From NCBI GenBank assembly GCA_022736595.1, contig DZDC01000045.1, positions 1 through 18,817 on the forward strand: DNA of 18,817 nucleotides, given 5' to 3'. Below are positions 1-7,092 of the stretch, in pieces (position 1 is the stretch's first letter; every line of letters begins with the position of its first letter). Under the pieces are notes generated by a model. The model was not told the origin of the DNA. It was given only the letters and a program-made list of their open reading frames with translations, and searched no databases. The stretch comes from Draconibacterium orientale. Its GTDB lineage: Bacteria > Bacteroidota > Bacteroidia > Bacteroidales > UBA1556. The position numbers and the translations under genes are program-made.

Positions 1-29
1 GGTCTAAATTGAAAATTGTCATGTACTAA
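1..29. repeat. Possible insertion-sequence end at left edge
   Basis: Positions 16-29 read TTGTCATGTACTAA. The exact reverse complement, TTAGTACATGACAA, lies at 18769-18782 close to the other edge. If an insertion sequence has TTAGTACATGACAA as its terminal inverted repeat, this stretch is the last 29 bases of a copy lying to the left, and the unique chromosome starts at about position 30. I did not see this 14-mer elsewhere in the window. The assignment is an inference from the symmetry and the edge positions only. Confidence 0.4.
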
Positions 30-35
30 AAAAAC

Positions 36-371
36 TTAATAAACGTAAACCGAAAAGTTATAATCAGCGCCGTAGTCCTGCAAGGTCAAAACCCCGAATC
101 CGGATAAAGTATCATTAAATGCCTCCACATCCAACTGAACTGGCTGCATAAAGGTTTGACGAAATTCTCCATCTCCATCGGTATAACCTACCACCTTTAC
201 ATCGCTCTTAGTCATTTCTACTCTACAGCCAGGTATCACAATATTAGTATCCGCCATAAACTTCACTGTAACCACCACATCGATGCTACGGTCTTTGCGA
301 CAACCAACAGCCAACATCATTCCGGCCAGAACCAGAACATAAGAAAATATCTTGATGCGTTTTATTAACAT
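36..371 (-). CDS. Small hypothetical lipoprotein
   Basis: A 111-residue protein of unknown function. It starts with a basic n-region (MLIKRIKI), has a hydrophobic stretch at about residues 8-23, and a lipobox LAVGC with the lipidated cysteine at residue 24, so it should be a lipoprotein. The mature part (about 87 residues) is rich in beta-type sequence, with a TDGDGEF turn that resembles the small Ig-like or carboxypeptidase-regulatory domains common in Bacteroidota surface lipoproteins; that similarity is only an impression. An upstream in-frame ATG at 401 is less likely because a -7 promoter box (390-397) lies between the two starts, and the shorter form gives a clean signal peptide. It is monocistronic as far as can be seen. 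Confidence 0.75.
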   Translation of the reverse strand: MLIKRIKIFSYVLVLAGMMLAVGCRKDRSIDVVVTVKFMADTNIVIPGCRVEMTKSDVKVVGYTDGDGEFRQTFMQPVQLDVEAFNDTLSGFGVLTLQDYGADYNFSVYVY

Positions 372-389
372 GCTTAATGAATTGGAGGG

Positions 390-397
390 CAAAAATA
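390..397 (-). promoter_or_regulatory. Candidate -7 box for the small lipoprotein gene
   Basis: On the minus strand this reads TATTTTTG, which fits the Bacteroidota -7 consensus TAnnTTTG and lies about 20 bases upstream of the ATG at 371. No good TTTG -33 element is visible at the usual spacing. Confidence 0.4.
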
Positions 398-556
398 ACA
401 CAAATTAAAATTAGATTTTTAAGGATTTACTAAAAGTTGATTATACTTAACTTAAGACATGAAAAGAACCGAATTGCATCCTTTAAATGTCACCATAACC
501 TTAAAAACCAAGCGAAATTTCCACTGCCAAAAAGATTCAACCTTCCACAACAGCAA

Positions 557-904
557 TTAAGCTTTGATCATAATCAGCAGCATTTTAAACCGCTCCACGG
601 CTTCCACCGCATGGGGAATGTTGGCGGGCATAATGATCATTTGACCCTCCTTCAAAATGTGTTTCTCTTTGTTGATGTATATGATGCCTACGCCTTCAAG
701 CACCTGTACCAAAGCATCGAAGGGGGCAGCGTGTTCACTTAGATTTTGTCCTGCATCAAAGGCAAAGAGGGTTAAATTTCCTTTTTCGTTGCGGGTAATA
801 ATTTTGCTAACGGTGGATCCTTCAACGTATTGTACGGTTTCATTTAGGGTATAAACCTGCGAGGGTTGAATGGCCTTTAAGGGGGTCATATTTGATAAAT
901 TCAT
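557..904 (-). CDS. Small cupin-domain protein
   Basis: A 115-residue single-domain cupin (cupin_2 type). It shows the two expected histidine-containing motifs: SEHAAPFDALVQVLEG around residues 55-70 and the second motif, PANIPHAVEA, near the C-terminus. These supply the metal-ligand histidines of the barrel. The length is normal for a stand-alone cupin; no substrate can be inferred. The start at 904 (MNLSNMTPLK) is preferred over the in-frame ATG at 940 because the N-terminus then begins just before the conserved part. A 168-bp stretch covering the first 40 codons and 47 bases upstream is duplicated at 2490-2657. The DUF438-hemerythrin gene lies immediately upstream on the same strand, about 100 bases away. 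From general knowledge such cupins sit near hemerythrin and redox-stress genes, but that role is inference here. Confidence 0.85.
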   Translation of the reverse strand: MNLSNMTPLKAIQPSQVYTLNETVQYVEGSTVSKIITRNEKGNLTLFAFDAGQNLSEHAAPFDALVQVLEGVGIIYINKEKHILKEGQMIIMPANIPHAVEAVERFKMLLIMIKA

Positions 905-951
905 GATATTGGGTTTTAGATTTTTATATGCTACAATCATATAGTATTTAA
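784..951. repeat. Direct repeat copy 1 (cupin 5' region)
   Basis: This 168-bp segment is repeated without gaps at 2490-2657, offset by 1706 bases, with about seven mismatches (roughly 96% identity by eye). It covers the first 40 codons of the intact cupin gene and 47 bases of upstream sequence. The two copies are in the same orientation and flank the DUF438-hemerythrin gene. Confidence 0.95.
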
Positions 952-965
952 GAATAGAAGAATCC

Positions 966-985
966 CGATAAATTTAATATTATCG
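966..985. promoter_or_regulatory. Imperfect palindrome upstream of the cupin gene
   Basis: The sequence CGATAAATTTAATATTATCG has 6-bp outer arms CGATAA/TTATCG and pairs at 8 of 10 positions. It sits between the end of the DUF438 gene and the cupin start, about 60 bases upstream of the latter, and just outside the duplicated segment. The size and symmetry suit a dimeric regulator of the CRP/FNR or similar kind, but no known consensus is matched exactly. Confidence 0.3.
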
Positions 986-1002
986 TTTAAACCGATAGAG
1001 GA

Positions 1003-2205
1003 TCAAATGCCCCATTCTAGGAGTCTTCTTTCTCCTTTTAAGGCTCTTATTTCGGTAACATCCTGACTAACCTCAATGGTTCCCTTATACACATTTTCAG
1101 CATCATATAGCGCATAGTATCTGATATGAATAAATTTATCTCTCATTTGAATCCAAAATTCAGCTGTATTTTTTTCATGCTTTTTGAAAGCATCAATGAT
1201 TTCGTTCACAATATGCACACTTTCGGCTGGATGACAGTTTTGAACTTTCCTTCCTATAATGGCATTAGTACGTGGAAAAATTCGATGTTTTGCTCCTGAA
1301 AAATATCTAACTTCGTCATTATCATCGACATAAGTTATATCCACGGGTAAATTTTCGAGCATTAAAATTATTTCAGAGGGTTTCAAAAACCCTGTTTCTA
1401 AATTTACAAAACCTTGCTGAAAATCGACCTCTTTTGAAAGAGAATCGTAGATTGGATTAACTTCAAAACACCATCCAATATCCTTACTTTGCAGTAGCAT
1501 TTCCTCAAAACTTTTAGGGGGAATGTGCTTAATCACCTCAGGGAAGAGGATATGTTCTTCTCTAAAGAGGATAGGTTTTACAACAAAAAATAATTTTCCA
1601 ACATTCGTATTTAGTTCATTGAGATTAGGATTTATCTCCTTCAAATTGCTTTCAATAGTGACAATAAGACGCCTAAAATCGTCATGAAATGACCACATTA
1701 ATCGAACGCAAGCAAAGTTGGGCATGGTGGTCTCGATATAAGGGAAAAGAATATGTTCCTTTTTAAGGTAGTGCAAATCGAAGCCTTTGAGCTTGGCAAT
1801 GCCCCTTTGAAGCTGAAGAATTAGTTTTTGATCCACATTTTCCTTTGAAAGAATCAAGGCCTTAAAAGACCCCTTTATTTCGTCCAACAAAGACTCAAGC
1901 CTACGATTCTCCTCCATAAGCAAAGCTATAAAGTGATTGCCCGTGGGAACATCCCAGTCTTTGGAGTTTAATGGTTTGAATAAACTGTTCAAGATTTTGC
2001 CCACATTAGACTTAACAAGAGAAAAATCAATTCCTTCATTCAGGAGCTTATGGAAAACCCACATGGTTTCAGAGGCCGATACTTTTTCAATGGCTTCGTG
2101 GTAATCTTGGTAAAGTAATCGTCCATTTTCGCGATTAATCAATCGCTTAGCATAATTGTAAACTGCTTCGATCTGTGGATTCTCATTGTTTAAAAATTCA
2201 GACAT
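1003..2205 (-). CDS. DUF438-hemerythrin-PAS protein
   Basis: A 400-residue cytoplasmic protein with the known DUF438 / hemerythrin HHE / PAS architecture. An N-terminal helical DUF438 domain occupies about residues 12-80. A hemerythrin-like four-helix domain follows at about 85-235, with the iron-ligand type motifs FDLHYLKKEHILFPYIE, a helix containing SFHDDFR, and FREEHILFPEVIKHI. A PAS domain at about 285-390 contains ITYVDDNDEVRYFSG, FPRTNAIIGRKVQNCHP and FWIQMRDKFIHIRYYALYD. The protein ends shortly after DVTEIRALKGERRLL, close to where relatives end, so it looks complete. The diiron and PAS parts suggest sensing or handling of O2, NO or redox state; the exact role is not established. The gene is flanked on both sides by near-identical copies of the cupin 5' region. 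The start MSEFLNNENP is the only good one. Confidence 0.92.
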   Translation of the reverse strand: MSEFLNNENPQIEAVYNYAKRLINRENGRLLYQDYHEAIEKVSASETMWVFHKLLNEGIDFSLVKSNVGKILNSLFKPLNSKDWDVPTGNHFIALLMEENRRLESLLDEIKGSFKALILSKENVDQKLILQLQRGIAKLKGFDLHYLKKEHILFPYIETTMPNFACVRLMWSFHDDFRRLIVTIESNLKEINPNLNELNTNVGKLFFVVKPILFREEHILFPEVIKHIPPKSFEEMLLQSKDIGWCFEVNPIYDSLSKEVDFQQGFVNLETGFLKPSEIILMLENLPVDITYVDDNDEVRYFSGAKHRIFPRTNAIIGRKVQNCHPAESVHIVNEIIDAFKKHEKNTAEFWIQMRDKFIHIRYYALYDAENVYKGTIEVSQDVTEIRALKGERRLLEWGI

Positions 2206-2273
2206 AAATTAGATCTTGGAATTATAAATAATTGTTAACATCGTAAAAAAATAGAAAAGGGAGGCATGTCAGT

Positions 2274-2489
2274 TTATACTTCCAATTTCATATTTACCAA
2301 GTAGGCTATAACGCCTTTAACAAGGTTTAGCTTGCGTTAAATTTCTATATGGTAACTGTCTCTCACCCACAAGTTCTATGAACACCAATCCTGTATCAGT
2401 ACAATGATCAAGAACACCATCGTGTATGCCCAAGCAAGTCTTTATATAGCATCCCCACCCTGTGAGTATTTTTTGAACCTTTTCAGCGG
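2274..2489 (-). pseudogene. Remnant of a small ACT-like (TM1266-like) protein gene
   Basis: The minus strand from 2489 encodes, without a start of its own, TAEKVQKILTGWGCYIKT, then CLGIHDGV and TGLVFIELVGE. After about codon 47 the frame is lost and the likely end, RKLNLVKGVIAYLVNMKLEV followed by TAA at 2274-2276, is in the +1 frame. A further in-frame TAA occurs in that second frame at 2338-2340. Joined together, the pieces look like the C-terminal 70 or so residues of a small ferredoxin-fold/ACT-like protein similar to the TM1266 or hydrogenase-regulator type. The family assignment is from memory of the pattern and is tentative; the decay itself is directly visible. The N-terminus has been replaced by the cupin fragment. 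Confidence 0.6.
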
Positions 2490-2610
2490 TTTCGTTGCGG
2501 GTAATAATTTTGCTAACGGTGAATCCTTCAACTTATTGTACGGTTTCATTTAGGTTATAAACCTGCGAGGATTGAATGGCTTTTAAGGGGGTCATATTTG
2601 ATAAATTCAT
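2490..2610 (-). pseudogene. Truncated cupin gene copy with nonsense codon
   Basis: This is a second copy of the first 40 codons of the cupin gene at 557-904. It keeps the ATG (2608-2610) and the reading frame, but the codon TAC for the tyrosine in NETVQYVEG has become TAA, giving NETVQ-stop. Other changes are conservative (T to N, S to F). At 2490 similarity to the cupin stops, and the frame continues directly into the ACT-like remnant (ITRNE-TAEKVQ). It cannot make a cupin. Confidence 0.88.
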
Positions 2611-2657
2611 GATATTGGGTTTAAGATTTTTATATGCTACAAACATATAGTATTTAA
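2490..2657. repeat. Direct repeat copy 2 (cupin 5' region)
   Basis: This is the ungapped second copy of 784-951 in the same orientation, including the 47 bases upstream of the start codon. Mismatches by eye are near 1706 bases beyond 815, 827, 847, 870, 881, 917 and 937. Homologous recombination between the copies would delete the DUF438-hemerythrin gene. Confidence 0.95.
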
Positions 2658-2668
2658 TGATATTTGAA

Positions 2669-2711
2669 TAAAAAAAAGAAGCTGTTTAAAAGAATTTCTT
2701 TTAAACAGCTT
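2669..2711 (-). terminator. Rho-independent terminator of the T9SS protein gene
   Basis: A perfect 16-bp stem (2679-2694 paired with 2696-2711, arm AAGCTGTTTAAAAGAA) lies 41 bases after the stop codon of the minus-strand gene. The plus-strand A-run at about 2669-2678 becomes a U-run directly after the hairpin in the minus-strand transcript. Confidence 0.85.
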
Positions 2712-2751
2712 TACACTTAAGCTTTCCCCTTTTGCGAAGAAGTTGAGTTGT

Positions 2752-5211
2752 TTAGTTTTCTATTTTCAAAAGCTTGGTGCTAATACTTTGATTTCCCATT
2801 ACAATTTTTATGAAATACAAACCAGGGTGGAGTCGTTCTGTATCCATTTGGATTCTATTTTGACCTTCGTTAATTTGAGATTCCATAAACATAATCTGCT
2901 TTCCACTTATATCAAACATTTCTATTTGAATGGATTGAGCATTTTGACTAGTCAATAAAAGTTCAAATGTGGAAACAAAAGGATTGGGAACTATTTTTAG
3001 ATCGGAATTGAAATTGGTGTTTAATAGAGGATGGATAGAAAGAAAGGTAGTATCAGAAACATTAATCTTATAAACCCCAGTATTGGTGGCCGCCAAAAGT
3101 GAGCCTCGCTCAAGATCAGGTATAAATTCTCCTGGCATTGCACGGCTCACCATAATATGTGTATTTGCACTGATGTTGTAGGCAAATATCTCTCTCCGAT
3201 TGGCCACAAATAGCATGTTAGGATTATACTGCAGAATAGAAGTAAACTCACCCTCTCCACTGATGGAAGTATAGTTGTAGCTACTCCCTCCGTCATTTGA
3301 AATTACCAAGGCATGGCCTAAATTTTCCCCAGCGGCTATGTAAAGGGTATCTAAGGCAAAAGTGTCGATTACCAAGTCGAGAATAGGCATTAGAGAGTCG
3401 TAACCCATTATGCTATTGGGTCCATCATTAATTTTTGTCCAAGTACTGCCCTGATCTAAAGATTTCCAAAGTGAACCCGTAACACTTGGGCCTCCCATAT
3501 TGCGATAGCCACAACCCACATAAGCCACCGTGCTCCCATATAAGGTATTAACATCCAAGCAATTGGGTTGCTCAAGTCCAGCAGGAGTCACCTTAGTCCA
3601 AGTGGTTCCTCCATTGATGGATTTCCAAATATTTCCGATGGGAGTTGGCACAGCCGCCTGATTGAGTTTAGAGCCGGTAGTTGCTAAAACGATATTGGAA
3701 GTTACAAATTTGATATCAGTAACCATTTGGTCAAAGTTGGGTGAGCTATTCCATCCTGCTGGAGTAACATTTGTAAATCCTGTATGACCCGATGTGGAAA
3801 CACTTAAACCCCAAGAATAACCAGTGATTACATGAAGACTGTCGTTGGGATCGATGGCCACGGAGCTGACGCCAGCATCATCACCAGCATTGGGAACTGG
3901 AAACTGACCGTATGGAGGATTCCATTTATCGAAGGGGGCCACTGAAGGATTAAAATAAGCAGTAGTATAGGCTAAACCAGCATTGGTAGAAATATAATAA
4001 ACCCCTTTACTACTGGCAATTTTTCCAGCTTTAACAGCAGATAGACCATAGTTATCCTGTAAAACCCATGGGCCGGCAGATCCGTTTTGACTAATTACCG
4101 GGCCTCTTCCACGGCTGCCCACCACAAAATTAGGATTTTCTGGGTGAGTGGCGTTGCTGTTGTTTACTATTTGGTAAATCAGCCAACTATTTCCAATATC
4201 GTCGCTGTAAGCCGAACCAGGAAGTACAATGCGCATTCCCTTAGAAGTGGCCATACTACTCACCCAATTGGTACTATAATCCACATCAGAAAGCGCAAAT
4301 TGCGACATATTAAGAGGAGTTATGTTGTTCCAGCTGCTTCCTCCGTCAAGGCTTCGATAAGCAGAAAGTAAGTGTGTAACCGTGTCGATGCAGCTAATAA
4401 TCACAGTATCGCCAAGTGGCAATTGAGGATGTGTAAAAACCTTATGGACCTGAAGGTGAACACTAGGCAGGCTGAGTTTGGTGGCTGTGGATGAAGCCCA
4501 TTTGTATAAGTCGCCATGATGGGCATCAAAAGCGCTAGTAGCAACAAAATAGGCGGGAAAAGTATCGACACTATTAGCTACGGCCAAGGATAAGATAGAA
4601 GCTCCTGTGGCTATGCCGCTTACAGTGGAAAGGTCAAAAATAAGACTACGTGTGCTTCCATCGTACATGATTATATAATTGCGCATGGCTACAAAAGCAT
4701 AATAATCAGTGAGAGCAATGGCGGTAACTGATCCCGGACCAGGCTTGGAAAACAGAGTATTAAGTAAATAGGGATCCATTAATGTTAAAAATGTTCCACT
4801 ATCTCCATTGCTTTTACTGATTACTGAAGATGATAGGTTTCCGCCGTGTTGCTGGGTGAGCACCAATACCCAACTTGCGTTGTTGCAATGGATTTGTCGG
4901 CCTCCGCCTCCCCAACCTCTTTGTCCCGAATTCCATTCGAGGCTATCCTCAGGGAAAGCTCGAATCCATGTTTTACAACTGTCGTCGGTATAGAAAAGTG
5001 AGGCGGGTGTTTCAACGCCAGAAAATAGTCTTTTGGTGGAATTGCTATAGGTTAAATCTCCGGCTGCACCACCGTACAAGCCAAGGTTTACACGTTCGCT
5101 TACGGTGGCACCACCTTGAGCAAAAAGAGTCCCTCCAACTAATACGCTAAACAATATTAGCGCAAATAGAGCAACAGAAAATTTAAAAAGTATACTTAGT
5201 CCTTTCATCAT
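2752..5211 (-). CDS. T9SS-secreted Asp-box (BNR) repeat protein
   Basis: An 819-residue secreted protein. The N-terminus is a signal peptide (basic start, hydrophobic stretch at about residues 8-30, cleavage likely near LFAQGG). The body contains scattered Asp-box/BNR motifs of the S-x-D-x-G-x-x-W type, such as SLDGGSSWNNITP, SDDIGNSW, SINGGTTWTKVTP and SLDQGSTWTKI, as in sialidase- or sortilin-type beta-propellers. The last 80 or so residues (from LKIVPNPF to LLKIEN) form a type A T9SS C-terminal sorting domain, with the PNPF, FDISGK and LHPGLYFIKI signatures. It should be exported by Sec, then across the outer membrane by T9SS, and anchored or released. No catalytic residues can be assigned; the propeller may serve binding or adhesion. 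The second methionine (5208) is an equally possible start. It is a single-gene unit with its own terminator. Confidence 0.9.
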   Translation of the reverse strand: MMKGLSILFKFSVALFALILFSVLVGGTLFAQGGATVSERVNLGLYGGAAGDLTYSNSTKRLFSGVETPASLFYTDDSCKTWIRAFPEDSLEWNSGQRGWGGGGRQIHCNNASWVLVLTQQHGGNLSSSVISKSNGDSGTFLTLMDPYLLNTLFSKPGPGSVTAIALTDYYAFVAMRNYIIMYDGSTRSLIFDLSTVSGIATGASILSLAVANSVDTFPAYFVATSAFDAHHGDLYKWASSTATKLSLPSVHLQVHKVFTHPQLPLGDTVIISCIDTVTHLLSAYRSLDGGSSWNNITPLNMSQFALSDVDYSTNWVSSMATSKGMRIVLPGSAYSDDIGNSWLIYQIVNNSNATHPENPNFVVGSRGRGPVISQNGSAGPWVLQDNYGLSAVKAGKIASSKGVYYISTNAGLAYTTAYFNPSVAPFDKWNPPYGQFPVPNAGDDAGVSSVAIDPNDSLHVITGYSWGLSVSTSGHTGFTNVTPAGWNSSPNFDQMVTDIKFVTSNIVLATTGSKLNQAAVPTPIGNIWKSINGGTTWTKVTPAGLEQPNCLDVNTLYGSTVAYVGCGYRNMGGPSVTGSLWKSLDQGSTWTKINDGPNSIMGYDSLMPILDLVIDTFALDTLYIAAGENLGHALVISNDGGSSYNYTSISGEGEFTSILQYNPNMLFVANRREIFAYNISANTHIMVSRAMPGEFIPDLERGSLLAATNTGVYKINVSDTTFLSIHPLLNTNFNSDLKIVPNPFVSTFELLLTSQNAQSIQIEMFDISGKQIMFMESQINEGQNRIQMDTERLHPGLYFIKIVMGNQSISTKLLKIEN

Positions 5212-5578
5212 TTTTTCTTTTTATGGTTTCTAATAAAAATACTTCAACCACTCTTAGTCAAGTGATGGAGCGAAAATAGATCTTAGGTAACGTCAAAAGA
5301 TTACGCTTTTATCCTAAATGACTTAGGTAAAATACCCTTTTTAATTGCGTAAAATGCAGATAACTGGATTTTTAAACCAAACGAGGCCAATAAATAAAGA
5401 CTCGAAAAATATTTCAAAAAAATATATACGCTCAATTTTCCACCACATTTACAAACAGGGTATCAGAATTTAAATCGGTGAAAATTCCATATCAATTATG
5501 GCTATTGAACAATTTAAATGATTTGTCTTAACTTTTTATTTAAATTTGCTACACCTATTACCAATACCTTTCAATGCT
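5212..5578. other. Intergenic region with short repeats
   Basis: This 367-bp AT-rich stretch separates the divergent T9SS gene and WYL regulator gene. It contains a 9-bp direct repeat CTTAGGTAA (5282-5290 and 5322-5330, exactly 40 bp apart), an inverted pair CCTAA-N5-TTAGG (5313-5327) overlapping the second copy, and an inverted pair TTACGC/GCGTAA (5301-5306, 5347-5352). These could be operators, perhaps for the neighbouring WYL regulator, but that is inference. No open reading frame of note and no RNA gene was seen. Confidence 0.4.
5522..5548 (+). promoter_or_regulatory. Candidate promoter of the WYL-HIRAN pair
   Basis: TAAATTTG at 5541-5548 matches the Bacteroidota -7 consensus TAnnTTTG, and TTTG at 5522-5525 may be the -33 element, though the 15-base spacing is shorter than the usual 19-21. 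Transcription would start near 5555, so the TTG codon at 5546 cannot be the translation start. Confidence 0.45.
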
Positions 5579-6490
5579 ATGGATCAACCCAAAATCGAAA
5601 GGCTTCTTCGTGTGATGAAGATGCTCACAGCCAATCACTCTTTAACGGTGGAGGAAATTGCCGATAAGCTTTCCATTTCGTCTCGTTCTGTTTACCGATA
5701 TATCGATACCTTTCGTGAAGCAGGTTTTGTGATTAAAAAGAAGGATGAATTTTTTAAACTGGATACGTCGTCGCCTTATTTCAAGGATATAAGTGAGTTG
5801 ATTCATTTTACAGAAGAAGAGGCCTATATCTTAAAATCAGCTATAGAAAGTATCGACGAAAACCATTTATTAAAGCAAAATTTGAAGAAAAAGCTATACA
5901 CCGTTTACGATTACAAGATTTTGGCCGAATCTACCGTGAGCAGTAAAAATGCTCATAACATTCATCTGCTAACAAAAGCCATGGAAACGAAGAAACAGGT
6001 GATTTTAAAAAACTATTCATCCGCTCATGGAAAGGACATTCGCGATAGAGCTGTGGAGCCTTTTGCATTCACTACCAACTATGTGCAAGTTTGGTGTTAT
6101 AGTTTGAGCGAAGAGACCATTAAACTTTTCAAAGTTTCTAGAATTGGCTCGGTTGAAATTCTATCCACAGAATGGCAAAACCAAAATCATCACAAGACTG
6201 GTTTCCTTGATATTTTCAGGATGAATAGCGATAAAACTATGAAGGTAAAACTTAAGCTCGGACATCGCGCAGCCAACCTTTTGATAGAAGAATTTCCTTT
6301 AGCAAGCAACCAGCTCACTGCCCTATCTCCTAAAGAATGGCTTTTAGAAACTGAAATCTGTTCTTTTGAAGGAATCGGTCGATTTGTGATGGGCTTACTT
6401 GATGATATTCAAATCATTGAATCTCCCGAATTTGAACAATACCTTGCAAATCGAATACATAATTTTCAAAGTAAATTTCCATTGTCATAA
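5579..6490 (+). CDS. WYL-domain transcriptional regulator
   Basis: A 303-residue DeoR-like cytoplasmic regulator. An N-terminal winged helix-turn-helix (HTH_11 type) covers about residues 4-60, with the recognition region ADKLSISSRSVYRYIDTFREAGFVI. A WYL domain at about 135-205 includes VILKNYSSAHG, RAVEPFAFTTNYVQVWCYS and LFKVSRIGSVEIL, matching the family pattern in which conserved Y, R and F residues line a ligand pocket. A C-terminal WCX-like extension (EWLLETEICSFEGIGRFVMGLLDDIQII) completes the usual architecture. WYL proteins bind DNA and respond to nucleic-acid or nucleotide ligands in the cases studied. The start at ATG 5579 (MDQPKIERLL) aligns with the family; a TTG at 5546 lies inside the promoter. 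A HIRAN gene begins about 45 bases downstream, so the two are probably co-transcribed. Confidence 0.9.
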   Translation: MDQPKIERLLRVMKMLTANHSLTVEEIADKLSISSRSVYRYIDTFREAGFVIKKKDEFFKLDTSSPYFKDISELIHFTEEEAYILKSAIESIDENHLLKQNLKKKLYTVYDYKILAESTVSSKNAHNIHLLTKAMETKKQVILKNYSSAHGKDIRDRAVEPFAFTTNYVQVWCYSLSEETIKLFKVSRIGSVEILSTEWQNQNHHKTGFLDIFRMNSDKTMKVKLKLGHRAANLLIEEFPLASNQLTALSPKEWLLETEICSFEGIGRFVMGLLDDIQIIESPEFEQYLANRIHNFQSKFPLS

Positions 6491-6535
6491 ACTGTCAAAA
6501 CTTGGATGTTATTTTGTGCTCTCATTTTAATAACC

Positions 6536-6877
6536 ATGGACATGAAAAAACAACGAAGACATCACAGCACCTTTGACATTGCAGGATTTACTTATTGGGA
6601 AGGCTGCCTTGTATTTAATGAACTTAAGATTGGTAGTCTCCTTAGGATAGAAAGAGAGGATGACAACAAATTTGATGCTTATGCAGTGGCACTTTTCTAC
6701 CAAGAACATAAACTTGGGTTTATTCCCCGTTCGTCGAATAAGGAAATCAGCAAATTTTTAGAGCAGGGTTATACCCAAATTTTTGAAGCCCGAATCAACC
6801 GTTTGTCTCCCGATGCCCATCCAGAAGGGCAAGTGGGGGTGATCCTTTTCATAACTCCAGCTGAGGATAATGATTAA
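6536..6877 (+). CDS. Small HIRAN-domain protein
   Basis: A 113-residue protein made almost entirely of one HIRAN domain: FDIAGFTYWEG near the start, LRIEREDDNKFDAYAVALF in the middle, and KLGFIPRSSNKEISKFLEQG towards the end. These match the family core, with the conserved E-x-x-N-x-x-D-x-x-A-V segment. HIRAN domains bind DNA, including free 3' ends in the eukaryotic HLTF case, and are often fused to helicases or nucleases. This is the stand-alone bacterial form, so its job is unknown. The start is uncertain: ATGs at 6506, 6536 and 6542 are in frame. The first would add a hydrophobic leader (MLFCALILIT) that does not fit a DNA-binding protein, so 6536 or 6542 is preferred. The preceding WYL regulator gene suggests shared regulation. 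Confidence 0.82.
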   Translation: MDMKKQRRHHSTFDIAGFTYWEGCLVFNELKIGSLLRIEREDDNKFDAYAVALFYQEHKLGFIPRSSNKEISKFLEQGYTQIFEARINRLSPDAHPEGQVGVILFITPAEDND

Positions 6878-7092
6878 CGGATTTCAAATTCCTAAAGCAT
6901 GCAGGATTAGAACGCTCCATAATTAAGTCCAAATATTTTTTACTTGGGCTTCTATGAATCTAACTTTTGCTTTCGATACCTCGAGATGAGTTGACACTTT
7001 TGATTTGGAAATATTTGTGGCTATGAAACGGTACTAAAGCTTTCTTTATAAGCCAAAAAAGCTACATCCTTTCGGAAATAGCTCTTGCTTTG

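Noticed and set aside
437..742. Plus-strand open frame across the cupin 3' end
   Set aside because: It overlaps the cupin gene antisense and shows no protein-like features.
6925..6951. Hairpin AAGTCCAA/TTGGGCTT after the HIRAN gene as a terminator
   Set aside because: The stem is only eight pairs with a G-U, the loop is 11 bases, and no T-run follows. The remaining 215-base gap up to the tRNA shows nothing else.
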